A stretch of DNA of 64,000 bases, from positions 124,001 through 188,000 of the forward strand of contig JAYKXP010000008.1 in NCBI GenBank assembly GCA_037176845.1, written 5' to 3'. This document shows, one piece after another, positions 11,260-22,968 of the stretch. The translations under genes were made by a program, and so were the position numbers. This stretch comes from Paramarasmius palmivorus. Taxonomy: Eukaryota; Basidiomycota; Agaricomycetes; Agaricales; Marasmiaceae. Under the pieces are notes generated by a model. That model did not search any database. It saw only the letters and a program-made list of their open reading frames with translations, and was not told where the DNA came from. The stretch's first letter is position 1, and each line of letters opens with the position of its first letter.

Positions 11260-14200
11260 ATGTCCGTTACTGCTGAGGTCGAAGACACGACAGCACCACC
11301 CCGAAAAAGACCCAGGCAATCTACCAAAAGGTCTACAAGACCAAAAAATGAATCTCGGATTTTCGTACCCTTCCGAGCTTTGGGCCTCATAACCAATCAC
11401 ATACCATTCGTTCTTCAAACTCGTTCACATAAAGGTGCAACTGATGGACCTCGGATACACATCCTCACATGCCTTGGGAGATCATGGGCGTTGTGGAATG
11501 GTGCAAAAATGGACTTGCTGTTTGTCGGTAAGTTGGTTTACACCCTTCCGGCTTGGAATGCATGCGACGATTGTTCAAAGGTCCTGAGGTCTCTGAACAG
11601 ATCTCATGTTTGACTATGGATGGTGATGCTGTGTGGACGGCTTCAGGACATCATGTCATAAAGTATTTGCGTGGCAAGGAGGTTAGTCGAACTTGCTATG
11701 AAGCATTAGATCTGGATTTCTGACGTTTTCCTCAGGTGCTTCGTGTTTCAAACCCTGTCGAGACATCCCTTTCCTACATTACAATATTTGGGTCGCAACT
11801 ACTAGCGTTAACTGAAGATGGAACACGATTATTATGCTGGGACACCGCTGAGGGAGGTACGTTCAGTCACGTCTGACGGCAAAGTGTACATTTTCTCAGA
11901 TTTCAAACAGCACTTCAGTCTACAATACAATTTCAAAACGGTTTCACTGCAACATCTATCCTACATCCAGCAACGTATCTCAATAAAGTCTTGGTCTCGA
12001 GCAGCGAAGGAGAAATGCAGCTATGGAATATCCTTTCTCAATCCTGTATATACAAATTCCCCGGTTCCAAGCTTGTGAGCTCGACAAGCACAAGTGCTAT
12101 CACGGCTATGACGCAGTCTCCTGCTATTGATGTGGTGGGCATTGGCTTCACGTCGGGCGAAATCTCGATTTACGATGTACGGGCAGACGAGCGTCTAATG
12201 CGTATCTTTATGGAAGGAGGAGGCATCAAGTCTTTGAGTTTCCGCAGTGGTACGTATCCGTGAAGCCTGGAATTCGTTCACTTATGATTTGGCGTAGATG
12301 GAGAACCCATTTTGGCGTCAGCATCCTCTTTGGGTCACATAGCGATCTGGGACCTTAACGCGGGCGGCCGTCTCTTGCATATGGTTCATGGTGCCCATGA
12401 TGGTGCTATTAGCGCACTTGAGTGGGTACCTGGACAGCCAATCTTGATTAGCTCTGGGGAAGATAATAGTGTGAAGGTTAGCAACTATCGCTGCATTGAT
12501 ATAATACATCTCACCAACCTTGACAGCAATGGCTCTTCGATTCCCCAACCGCTGCACCACGCTTGCTTAAATTCCGCTCTGGCCACTTTTCGCCTCCTCA
12601 TCTCATTAGGTATTATGGTGAAGACGGAAAGCAGCTCCTTACCGCATCAAGAGACCGAAGTCTACGGTGCACCTCTGTTGTTCGTGACTCTCGTTCCTTC
12701 GAGTTATCGCAAGGTTTGTTGAATGGTTTTGTTTGCTCTATGTTTCTAACATTTGAATTATAGGTTCCCTCTCCAAGAAAGCCTCATCCCTTTCAGTACC
12801 CGTCGCGTCGTTAAAGTTCCCGCCAATTACCGCTATTTCACATTCTTCTGCTCGCTCAAAGGATTGGGATGATATCCTCACTGCACACACAGACGAAACG
12901 TTTGCACGGTGTTGGAGCATGCAAAACAAGAAACTAGGCAAGCATAGTCTGAGCTTCGCCGAAGCTGCAAAGAGCAAAGGAAAGGGACGTCTCCCTCCGC
13001 TGGGATCTGTGAAGGTCTGACCTTCTTTTCCCTTCATTCATAACTTCGTGCTAAAGTGTCTGGAACGCTAGGCTGTATGTGTAACTGCCTGCGGAAACTT
13101 TGGACTTGCCAGCTCCTCCACCGGTGCCATTCACATGTGGAACATGCAATCTGGTATTCGTCGTCGAACCTTTGACATTGGACCCTGCCCCCCTGAAATA
13201 GTAGTCAAGACCCAAACTGGCGCAGAACGCTCAGTCACAGGTTTAGCGTCAGATTCATTGAACAGGACAGTTATTGCTAGCACACTCGACGGAACAGTCA
13301 ATGTGAGCCACGAGCGCCCGGGTATCCATAGCGTTTCGCTGATAATCCATCATTTCTAGTTCTTTGATTTCCATACCGCGAAATTAGAAAACACTCTTAT
13401 CCTCCCGTCGAGTGCGGTTTCAATTATGTTACAGCGCGACAGCGGGTTGTTGGCTGTTGTATGTGATGATATGGTCATTCGAGTCATCGATATTGAGACG
13501 AGGCGGATAGTCAGGGAACTTGGCGGTTTCAAAGGCAGAGTTTTGGATATTGTAAGTTCAGATTGGTGCGCGTTGAAGGTATTGTGACCTTGACACTTGG
13601 ATAGGCATTTTCCGCGGATTCCAGGTGGATCGTTACCACCTCTCTGGACTCCATCATACGCACGTTTGATATACCGACTGGGCGGCTGATTGATGCTTTC
13701 AAGACATCCAGCGTTGCCTCAAGTGTATCGTTTTCACCGACGAGTGACTTCTTGGCGACTTCTCATGTGGACAGTGTTGGTGTCTACTTATGGTATGGGA
13801 TTGCATTTGCATGTTCGTCGACTCGTGCTGAGATGGAGATAGGGCAAACCGTGCGCAGTACACTGAAGTCTCGCTGCAAGGGATCACAGAAGAAGACGTA
13901 ACGAATGTCCAACTACCTTCGATGCAAGGGGAGGATCAAGGTAGGAATCGTTCCATCTTTGTGAATTTCTTAGCACTTAAGACCACTTTCTATCAGACCT
14001 CGATGAGCTGGTGCCTTTGGTGGTATCAGAAACGCCGGCCGATGTGTTCTCAACACCTCCAAAACTAGACGGTGACCTGATAACGTTGACATTATTGCCA
14101 CGTTCGAGATGGCAAACACTATTGAATTTGGAAGTTATTCAGGTAGCAAGCATTCTTGTAGTGACTGTCACACATCTAATATTCGATTTCAGCAACGAAA

Positions 14201-14782
14201 TAAACCAAAAGAGCCACCAAAAGCTCCAGAACAGGCGCCCTTCTTTCTGCCGACTCTTCCGGGTGTCGAGACAAGGTTTATCCAGGAGCAAAAGGACGCT
14301 GAGAAGGCCAAAACCCAGAAGCAGAAGCCCACCAGAAGGCTGGAGCAAGCTGCCGCACATGTCAATAGCGTGTTTCTGCATAAATTGGTCGAAGATAAGG
14401 AGGATGGAGATTGTAAGTGATTTTACATCTTTCTGATATTTATTCTTAAACTTTTCCGCAAGACGAAGCATTCTTCAGTCACGCAAAAGCCTTATCGCCT
14501 GCCGCTCTTGATTTGGAGATACGCTCCTTAGTCACTCTGGAACACCTACGCAGATTTATAAACGCTTTGACTCAACGGCTAGCATCCCATCAAGACTTTG
14601 AGGCGGTACAGAGCCTGCAAAAAGTGTTCCTGAGAATGCACGCGGACGAAATAATGTCCAACGTGGAGTTAGAAGGCGATCTAGAACGGTTGATGGTGGT
14701 GCAGCGGAAAGAGAGCAGGAGAGTTATAGAGCTTGTAACAAGCTCGCTCGGTACACTAGGTTTTGTGAGAGATACAATGTAA
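11260..14782 (+). CDS. UTP21: U3 snoRNA-associated protein 21 (WDR36 homolog)
   Basis: UTP21 is a tandem WD40 protein of the small-subunit processome (UTP-B module) needed for 18S rRNA maturation in the nucleolus. The N-terminus has a basic leader (PPRKRPRQSTKRS) and then the family signature IFVPFRALGLITNHIPF. WD repeats run through the protein, for example ILASASSLGHIAIWDL, LLTASRDRSL, GNFGLASSSTGAIHMWNM, VIASTLDGTVNFFDF and WIVTTSLDSIIRTFDI. The C-terminal UTP21-specific domain is present (PFFLPTLPG, then LEIRSLVTLEHLRRFINALT and an extended helical end). At least ten short introns were followed, and I saw no frameshift. Its intact frame is a useful contrast to the broken neighbours. Confidence 0.95.
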
Positions 14783-15087
14783 CCTTAAAGCACAACGTAC
14801 TGCTAGATGTAGAGGGTGTCGAATCGATGTAGCTGTAGCGGGAAATCAGATTTACAGCGTGTATCAGACATGAGTCAGCCCATTTGACTTTCACCGGCAC
14901 GCGAGTCGCGACGCTGAACCAAGATCTCCCGCTTTCAATTTTCTCGAAGTACACGAGTTTGAACATTCCATCAACATGCCGATTTCCCGAACGTTCGTTC
15001 TGAACCACCACCACCGCCTCTCTCTCTGACCCGTGTTGGAGGAACTCCCGTTCTTCTTCTCTACACACGTTTAGAACCTTGCCGACG
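14783..15087. other. Short intergenic region
   Basis: This is the 3' flank of UTP21 and the promoter/5' leader of the TLC-domain gene. No additional gene is seen. Confidence 0.5.
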
Positions 15088-16251
15088 ATGACGGGAGCAG
15101 CAGAGGATATCAGCATCTATATCATGAACGCGACGACATCTTTGGTTCCGAGAACAATCGTGGAACCGCTTGAAAAGTATGCTCTGAGCCTCGGTCTCAC
15201 CAAACTTCCAGCACATCTCCCCACGCTCGTCTTCTCTTTCTTCTTATTCCTCTTCGTCCATCAAGTTGCGGCGCCCCTTCTCAGCCCAATTATTGCACCA
15301 ACATCATGGTCCAAACTCCGAGGTAGTCGAGGAAGAAATAACTGGTGTATTCATATTGTCTCGGAAGTTCACGCGTTGGTTTGCGTTCCCTTGGCTTGGA
15401 AGGCCTTGTCTTTGTCCGAGTTAGACAAAGACCGAGCATTTGGATGGGATGATAGGGTCGGGACACTGGCTGCGTTTAGTACAGGGTACTTTTTGTGGGA
15501 CACGCTTGACGCTATCGTCAATTTCGAGGACGCCGGATTCGTCGCCCATGGTATTGCATGTTCGGCAATTTACATGATGTCTTTCGTGAGTTTGCGGTTC
15601 ACATATCTCGTGTCGTTAGTCTAATTCCTCGTGGCAGAGTCCGTTTCTCGCGTATTATTCGTCAAGATGTCTTCTTTGGGAAATGTATACTCCCATCTTC
15701 TATCCCGTATTCACATACTGATTCATATCATAGGAGCACGATATTCCTTAATATTCATTGGTATGGCATCGTGTGTGTGAGCGCTTGATGTATGAACTAA
15801 AGAATGCGGCCGGTGGCACAGGTTCTGTGACAAAACTGATAACACGGGAAGTGTGTTACAGCTCATCAATGGGGTGATTCCTGTTGGGTTCGTTCTTAGG
15901 TGCGAGGCTTATCCATGGAAGCTGGGTCGTGAGTAGATCGCGTTCTTCAATCCAATCTCCGCTAACTATTCTTTTCAGTCGTACAATTTCTGGGGTACTC
16001 TTCTGGATGTAAAAGATCAAACCCCGCTGGTTTTTCTCTTTGTGTATGGTGTGGGTAACATCCTCTTGAACGGTTTGAATTGGTTGTGGTGAGCGTTCCA
16101 TTCTTAGAATTGTTTTGTCTATCTTTATTCACGGTGGTTCCATAGGTTCCTTAAGATGATCACAGCTCTACAGAAGAGGTTCAAGAAGCCCAACGGTACT
16201 GTATCTAACGGTACATCGAAGAAGGGCAGTAAGATTGCAAAGACGGAATGA
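15088..16251 (+). CDS. TLC-domain (TRAM/LAG1/CLN8) membrane protein
   Basis: This is a multi-pass membrane protein of the TLC family, whose members act in ER lipid metabolism or ceramide-related processes. The start at 15088 is followed by a short leader, a hydrophobic helix (LPTLVFSFFLFLFVHQ), the conserved NNWCIHIVSEVHAL, and then TGYFLWDTLDAIVNFEDAGF with HGIACSAIYMMSF. Later exons read FLNIHWFCDKT, SYNFWGTLLDV and a final helix (FLFVYGVGNILLNGLNWLW) with a basic cytosolic tail. One base appears inserted or lost near 15890, where the frame shifts before GARLIHGSW. The specific substrate cannot be told from sequence. The gene is convergent with the first glycosidase, with 56 bp between stop codons. 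Confidence 0.8.
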
Positions 16252-16307
16252 ATTTCACAACGCAAGTATTATTAGAGGTGTAATCACACCCTTGTACATC
16301 CGTTAGA

Positions 16308-18666
16308 TTATAGTGCTTTGCTTATTCCTTCAACACGAACGTTCCAGCCGTCTTTCGGGAATCCGGGCGCAGCCTCGTCATTCCCATCCCATCCTCTTGC
16401 CATCATCGCAATGGTGTACAACAGGCTCCCAGAACTAGGGAAGTACGGCGGAGGTATTCTAAAGCCACCTGTAGGCATACCAACATCATCGAAGCTGAAG
16501 TTGACGTCAAGCAACCAATCTATCGCCTTTTCTTTTTCTCCATTACGAGCAGCGGACATCGCGAGCATTGGGAAGTCCCACCTAACGATGAAGTGTGAGA
16601 TCGTGATCGAAGAAAAGACAGTGCTACGCACCCCCAGCAACTGGAAATGTTCCAGTTAGACCAAACTTTCTCTGCTGTCGCTTTGGCGATGTCCAGGTCA
16701 ACATCCTCTGTCGGTGGGAGCCAACCATGTAGCCCTACAAGGGCAGGATGATCACTGATATAAGTAGGGTCTGTCCAAAAGTTACTTTCTATACCCTCAT
16801 AGACGCTGTATGTCCCATTGTCGACTGGTGGTTTGGCGAGGTTGTTCCTCACCATTGTCCAGCTTGTTGGTACATCAGCACCGAGTTTTTGCATCCAGTC
16901 ACTGGCCAACCCAAGGCCAAACTTCCAGTACGCGAGTTCGAATGCGGCGTTCCGTGTGACGTTGGGCTTAGTATCTTCACTAACTGGATACATGGGTGGA
17001 CCAAGGTCGTATAAACCAGTGGTTTCGTTCAACCACGCGAACGCAGCCATCCAGTTTGCCGTCTCCCTCACGATAGTTTCCCACTTCCTCAGCGTTTCCT
17101 CAGACGGGAACGTTCGATACTCGTATTGAGCAAAGACGAGGGGATGCGGCTGCTGCCAGAGTAGCAACTCATTGATTTCACCTGGCGTGGTTCTACCTGA
17201 TGGGTCGGTCATCTTTGGCCAGCGAGCACCGGATGACCAGCCTTGCAGAACTTGAGCTCTCCAGATGGAGCTGGGAAGGAAACGCGAGTAAATGTCGCTT
17301 GAGCGATGGAGAATGTCCCAGTTATTCCATAGAGCCCATTGCGCTGAATGCCAGAAATACATCTCCATGTGGAATTTGCTGAAAGGCATCTAGTATCAGC
17401 GAAGTTGTTGAATGTGTGGAGGAGTACTCACCCGTACTGTTGATACAGAAAGCAAAATAACGTCAGAAAGAATCCACATTGTAGTACGAAGACACTCACC
17501 CATCCATTGTTGACCAGCCCTGACTGTGAAGAGACTGTCAGAAGCGTAAGTTGAATGATAGAACACTCACTTCTTGCGGTGGCGTATCTCCGGCCTCATT
17601 AACCCTCATCAAATAACGCGACAAGATGATTCGCCTTTGGAGCTCATCCGCCCGCGGATCTATTGATTCTGTATAGACATCGACGAAGCCGCTCTGAGTC
17701 CAAAACGCATCCCAAGCACTAGTAGACTCGGCCAAAATTTCTGAGGGACTTGGGATGGCCTCGGATGACTGGAGCGCAAAACCTGCAGTAAACGAGAAGG
17801 AACTCGAATTTGTGCTTGGCTGCAGAGTAAAGCGATGCGAGGATACAGAATCTCTGGAGATAGAGAACTCGTCGCCACCCAGGAAGGTGAAGAACACGGA
17901 CGAATCGAGTGTATGGGTGATTTCGGCCTGAATATTTCTGGTATAGTTCGTATTCAATGTTGTCGTGTGATTAGAAGCTGCGTCCCAGTTTCCAACAAAC
18001 GGTCCACTGAACATGGCTTTGCCATCATTCCATGGGAAATCGAGGAAAACGCCAAGTTTCCCTTTCTCGAGCAAGGGTGAAGTGATAGTGAAGCCCACGA
18101 CGTCGTTTGATTGGGCGGATACGGTCTTGACAGTCACGGGTGTGTTGTCGAAGATGAACGTACTGGTGAGGATTCCGGTCCAAAGGTCAAGCTCCTGAGA
18201 GGTATCCTCGAGCTGAGCCTCTGTAACGTTCAATGGTGTTCCGTCATCGCCCCTAAACAACAACCCAATCCTTCCTAGATTCACCCGATTGGGATTCGAC
18301 ATAAGCCATTGTTCGATTGGGTCGTCGCTTCCGAAGATGAAGTTTTTATCGCTGAATTCGTACTGCACCGGCCTTCCATGATTCAGCCATTCGACCCCTC
18401 GATAATCCTCCAAATCCTGTAACGTGGTCCCCTCCGGTAGGGAATCATTCTTCCACCCCCATGAGGACATGAATCGCGAATGGTTGGAAAGTCTGCATCC
18501 CAGTCACATCAGCGCCGAATGCAAAGTTGCCATTCCCGACTTGCATAGGAGTACTGATGCTAGAAGCATTTCGGGATGGGTTATATCGCGTGACGACTGA
18601 ATGTCGGTCGATGATCTGGCATGCGGCGAAGAGGAAGTTCAAGGAGAGAACAAACAATTGGCGCAT
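16308..18666 (-). CDS. Secreted six-hairpin glycosidase (GH65-like), copy 1
   Basis: The protein starts at 18666 with a signal peptide (MRQLFVLSLNFLFAACQ); an in-frame Met also lies at 18696. The N-terminal half is beta-rich (PMQVGNGNFAFGADVTG, ELDLWTGILTSTF). The C-terminal half has the character of an (alpha/alpha)6 glycosidase: KFHMEMYFWHSAQWALWN, WSSGARWPKMTDPSGR, WQQPHPL, and an end rich in Trp and Gly (PGFPKDGWNVR). The Glu in KFHMEM is a reasonable acid-catalyst candidate; that is inference. Many NxS/T sites suggest glycosylation. Introns include one of unusual design around a 5-nt microexon (17432-17436). One extra base near 18471 (compare copy 2) breaks the frame between the signal-peptide exon and the rest. 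The substrate is unknown. Confidence 0.75.
17432..17436 (-). other. 5-nt microexon of glycosidase copy 1
   Basis: On the minus strand TACGG is flanked by an acceptor (..CAACAG) and a donor (GTGAGTACTC). It supplies Tyr and two bases of Gly, so exon ..NNGW + YG + KFHMEM.. reads in frame. Without it the frame fails. The 24-nt exon just upstream is at 17500-17523 (SGLVNNGW). Confidence 0.8.
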
Positions 18667-18696
18667 CCTCTTGGGATGGATGCTATTGCTCGCCAA

Positions 18697-19200
18697 AAGT
18701 CCTTCTTATAAAGCTCAGATCCGATGTCATGCGACGAAACTCCGTGTGTTCACGGGCCGTTTGACATTTGGAAGGTAGGTATCGTGAAGTCTCACTCGGA
18801 TTACAGAACTCGGGGGGAGAATGAGTATCCATGCTAATAGGGCTGGACCGCGTAAGAGAACGAGAGATGCGAGTTGCTTCGCTGACATGAACGATGAGAA
18901 TAGAAACGAACGAAACCGTTCAGGAGCTCGAATGAAGATGCGAAAACGAACGCGAGTTACTATGATGGGAATGCGAGCATTTGATCAGCCGGGCAAAATC
19001 ACAGGTCTTCCTGTTACGTACCCGATAACCACTCCAAGACATGTCTTTGGCTTCTGAACGTGCCATGTTGACTGAGCCATACAAAGTGAATGTTTTGAAC
19101 AGATACTAGGGTTATGGAGTCGACATGTGCACTCTGGACGACGGCGAGGTATTTTGTCATATGAAAGCTCGATCGTACACGGTTGAATCACCCCATATTC
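18697..19200. other. Spacer between tandem glycosidase copies
   Basis: This is the promoter region of copy 1 and the 3' flank of copy 2. A purine-rich stretch with repeated GAACGA-like words occupies about 18850-18960. No gene is seen. Confidence 0.5.
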
Positions 19201-21555
19201 CTAGAGCGCTCTGCTGATCCCTTCCGCACGAACCTTCCAACCATCCTTCGGGAAACCAGGTGCATTTTCTTCGTTACCATCCCAGCCTCCTGCCATCATT
19301 GCTACGGCATAGAGCAGACTTCCAGAACCAGGGAAGTATGGCGTAGGAACTCGTACGCCACCTACGGGCATCCCAACGTCATCAAAGATGAAAAGGGGAT
19401 CTAGCAGCCAGTCTATGGCCTTCTCGGTATTTCCGTTACGTGCAGCAGACATGGCAAGCATTGGGAAATCCCACCTATGGGAATACAAGAGAACACAAGT
19501 CAGAATGTAAATCATCGGACAGCCATCAAACCATACCCCCAACAATTACTGATGTTCCAGCTAGTCCACACCTTCTCAGCTGTCGATTTTGCAATGTCAA
19601 GGTCGAGTCCCTCGGTCGGTGGTAACCAACCATGCAAACCAACCAGAGCTGGATGATCATTGGTGTATTCTGGGTCCGTCCAGAAGTTACTCTCCAAACC
19701 CTCGTAGACACTATACGTCCCATTATCAATGGGTAATTTTGCCAGATTATCCTTCACAGTTGTCCAACTTTCTGGCACCTCTGCACCCAGCTCGTTCATC
19801 CAGTTGATGGCCATGCCAATGCCCAATTTCCAGTATGCGAGTTCGAACGCGGTATTTCGGGTAACGTTAGGATTGGTATCTTCACTGACCGGATACATAG
19901 GCGGACCAATATCGTAAAACCCCGTGGTTTCATTGTGCCAAGCGAAAGCTGCCATCCAGTTCGCCGTCTCCCTCACGACATCTTCCCATTTCCTCAGTGT
20001 GTCCTCAGATGGGAAGGCGCGGTATTCGTATTGAGCAAATATGAGAGGATGAGGCTGCTGCCAGAGTAGTAGGTTGTTTATCTGGCCAGGAGCGGAACGA
20101 CCCGACGGGTCAGGTCATCTTGGGCCAGCGGGCACCTGATGACCAGCCTTGTTGGACTTGGGCACGCCTGATAGAGCTGGGAAGCCAGCGAGAGTAGACG
20201 TCACTGGAACGACGGAGGAGATCCCAATTGTTCCAAAGTGCCCATTGCGCTGAATGCCAGAAATACATCTCCATGTGGAATTTGCTGGGTAGTTGGTGGA
20301 TGAGAAGATTGGTGGCACATAATCCAGATATTACTCACCCATACTATCATATCGAAACGTAAATTGTAAACGCATCAGTGGACGGTCAGCAAAACAAAAT
20401 GTTACTCACCCAGCCATTGTTAACCAGGCCTGACTATAAAATTGCATCAGAAGAGTCATGCAGTATAAAGGCACTCACTTCTTGTGGTGGCGTGTGTCTC
20501 CTGCTTCATTGACCCTCATGAGGTAGCGAGACAAATGATACGTCGTTGTAGTTCGTCTGCTCGAGGGTCTGCCGAATCCGTATACACATCCACGAAACCG
20601 CTCTGAGCCCAAAAATCCTCCCAAGCGGATCTAGAGTCCTCTGTAATTTGGGAAACATTTGGCATTGCGCGAGGAGAACTCGCGCGAATGTGGCCGAAAG
20701 GCTGAAGTGACTCGAGTTGGTAACAGTAGGGCGTAGGGTGTACCGGTGAGAGGAAGGGGTATCTCTGACAATCGAGAAACGGTCACCAGCCAAGGAGTGA
20801 CAAAGACGGAGGAGTCGAGTCGGTGTGTTATCTCAGCTTGATTGTATCTCCGGTGTGACTCGTGTCAAGTGTCGTGGTATGGTTCTCGGTGACGTTCCAA
20901 AGACCCACGAAAGGTGCACTGAATTTGGATTTCCGTCGTTCCAGGGAAAGTCGAGAAGAACGGCCAATCTCCGCTCTCGAAGCAAGGGTGACTCGATAGA
21001 GAAACCAACGGCATCACTTGATTGAGCAGACACGGTCTTGATTGTTACGGGTGAGCCATGAAAGGTGAAACTACTGGTCAGGATTCCGGTCCAAAGATCG
21101 AGTTCCTGGCGTGTATCTTGCAAAGAATCCTCGGTGATGTTTACTGGGTCACCATTTTCGGCGTGAAAGACCAACCCCATTCTCCCTAGGTTAACTCGAT
21201 TGGGATTCGAGATTAACCACTGCTCAATGGGGTTCCCACCACCAAAGTCATACTCCACCAATCGACCATGGTTCAACCAGCTAACACCTCGATAATCCTC
21301 CACATCCTGCTGCGTCTTGCCCATGGGTAAAGAATCATTCTTCCAACCCCACGAAGACATAATGGCGAATGGTTGAAATGTCTGCATGCCAGTCACATCC
21401 GCCCCAAATGCAAAGTTTCCATTGCCAACTTGCATGGGAGTGATTGGACTAGATGCATTCCGAGTGGGATTATACCGCGAAACGATGGTGTAGCGGTCGA
21501 TCGCTTGACCTGCAACAAGAAGAAAGTGAAGAAAACATATCAGTAAAGTGCCCAT
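19201..21555 (-). pseudogene. Secreted six-hairpin glycosidase (GH65-like), copy 2, frameshifted
   Basis: This is a tandem paralog of the gene at 16308-18666 with the same exon plan. The signal peptide is MGTLLICFLHFLLVAGQA, from 21555 (an in-frame Met lies at 21588). The N-terminal frame is intact through ELDLWTGILTSSF to FPWNDG. Aligning DNA with copy 1 shows small indels: one base lost near 20930, one near 20797, another shift near 20692, one base lost near 20535, two bases gained near 20488 and one base gained near 20115. Beyond these the sequence again matches copy 1 to the stop at 19201 (PGFPKDGWKVR). Conserved residues remain in the shifted frames, so decay is recent or the indels are sequence errors. 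The 24-nt and 5-nt exons are kept. Confidence 0.75.
20339..20343 (-). other. 5-nt microexon of glycosidase copy 2
   Basis: The minus-strand TATGG, between acceptor ..ATGATAG and donor GTGAGTAATA, encodes Tyr and two bases of Gly exactly as in copy 1. The companion 24-nt exon is 20410-20433. Confidence 0.8.
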
Positions 21556-21892
21556 CGTTTCCAAGAAGCAAGGACATACCTTCTCCAATGACCCTACGTT
21601 TTTACGATCCAGGAGACAGCGTCATGAGATATTGAGGACCACACCAACACGGCCCGTAGAGGTCATGGGGTAGCCACGTAGGATTTTCAGCGCTTTTCGG
21701 TGTTTTGACATTGATAGCCATATAGTTAAGACCGGCTCGCAACAGAGGTTCAAGAAGATGAAAAACCGAAAATATCGTATTGAGAGAACGAGACAGAGAC
21801 AACAAGGTGACTGTTGCGGATAGAGAAGGTTTAGACGCCCAAGTCGAGCGCCGGCGTTTTCAACTCCGATTTCGTCTCGACTTTGCTCTTGA

Positions 21893-22729
21893 ATGAGCGA
21901 TTCCAGCTCTCGGGTTTCTACAGTGCTCCAGGGTACCCTAGCTGTATGTGAGTTTGCCTCGTAACTCTTACGAGCAATGGTGTCTCATGCACAGGTGTCA
22001 CAGCTGCAATAAGCACATTCGCGACTGGAATACACGGAATCCTCAAAGGAAAACCCAACTATGGCGTGCTGTCTGCATCGGCAGCTGTGAATAGCGGAAT
22101 ATCAGCTGCGACTTTCTTCAGTATGCCGCAAATTTGACCAGCACGTTATGACCTATCGCTAACCGTTGTGTAGCTATTCGGGAATGTATCGCCATCCCAA
22201 TCCTTCACGGACAACAAAGCGTGTCAAGCACAGGGCTCGGAGAACGTTCGAGAATCATGGACAGCTATTAGGACAGACAAACTACTCGCATCCGGACTCA
22301 GTGGCTTTGCAGCAGGAGGGATAGTGAGAGTCCTCGCATGTGCGTGTGTCGACGAATTCTTTTGACTCCAGGTTCTAATTACTTCCCTTAGTTGGTCCAC
22401 GTACTGCATTGCCAGGAGCAACCACTGCGGGCGTGGTCTGCACAGGCCTACAGTACATTTGCAACGAAGCTCGGGTATTACGGCTTCAGTATCTATCGGA
22501 GAAAGCGAAGCATCACGAACGACATGGGACTGTCACTTCGTCTAACGAAGGCGAACCTTGGACGACAAGGTTTCTCAAATTCATGGGAATAACACCGTTG
22601 TCGGATGAACAGTACCTACAGAAGCTAAAGCTGAGGAGGGATAGTCATTTGAAGAGGATAGCTGAAGTTGGAGGCTCAGTTAGAGAAAGAAAAGGAAGCA
22701 GAGAGGTGCCCAGGAATAACGAGTCGTGA
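21893..22729 (+). CDS. Tim17/Tim22/Tim23-family protein
   Basis: The Tim17 family comprises small four-helix proteins of mitochondrial inner-membrane translocases and related membrane proteins. The start at 21893 gives a short Ser-rich leader. Exon 2 reads TAAISTFATGIHGILKGKPN and then SAAVNSGISAATFF, with glycine/alanine-rich membrane helices. Exon 3 continues with IRECIAIPI and later DKLLASGLSGFAAGGIVRVL; the final exon reads GPRTALPGATTAGVVCTGLQY and a basic soluble tail. Two pieces of exon 3 lie in different frames, joined by an apparent one-base change near 22225. The domain match supports Tim17 family membership. Which member it is cannot be decided, and a basidiomycete-specific member is likely. 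Confidence 0.65.
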
Positions 22730-22968
22730 TAGACTGGGCCGTTTACCATTGGGCCCACTTCAATGCACTTGACCCTTGACCACACGCCTTATACACATGG
22801 CGCACTTACGGTGTCCTAATGATATGCAGAGGTATTCGTAGATTTCGTCAATATAATCGGCCCAGGCAATATCCGCAGATTTCTTTGGGAAGGAACTGCC
22901 AAACGATTTTGCATAAACAACGGTAGAAATTGTTCATCATTTCGCATCGATTTGCCTATCCCATATCG

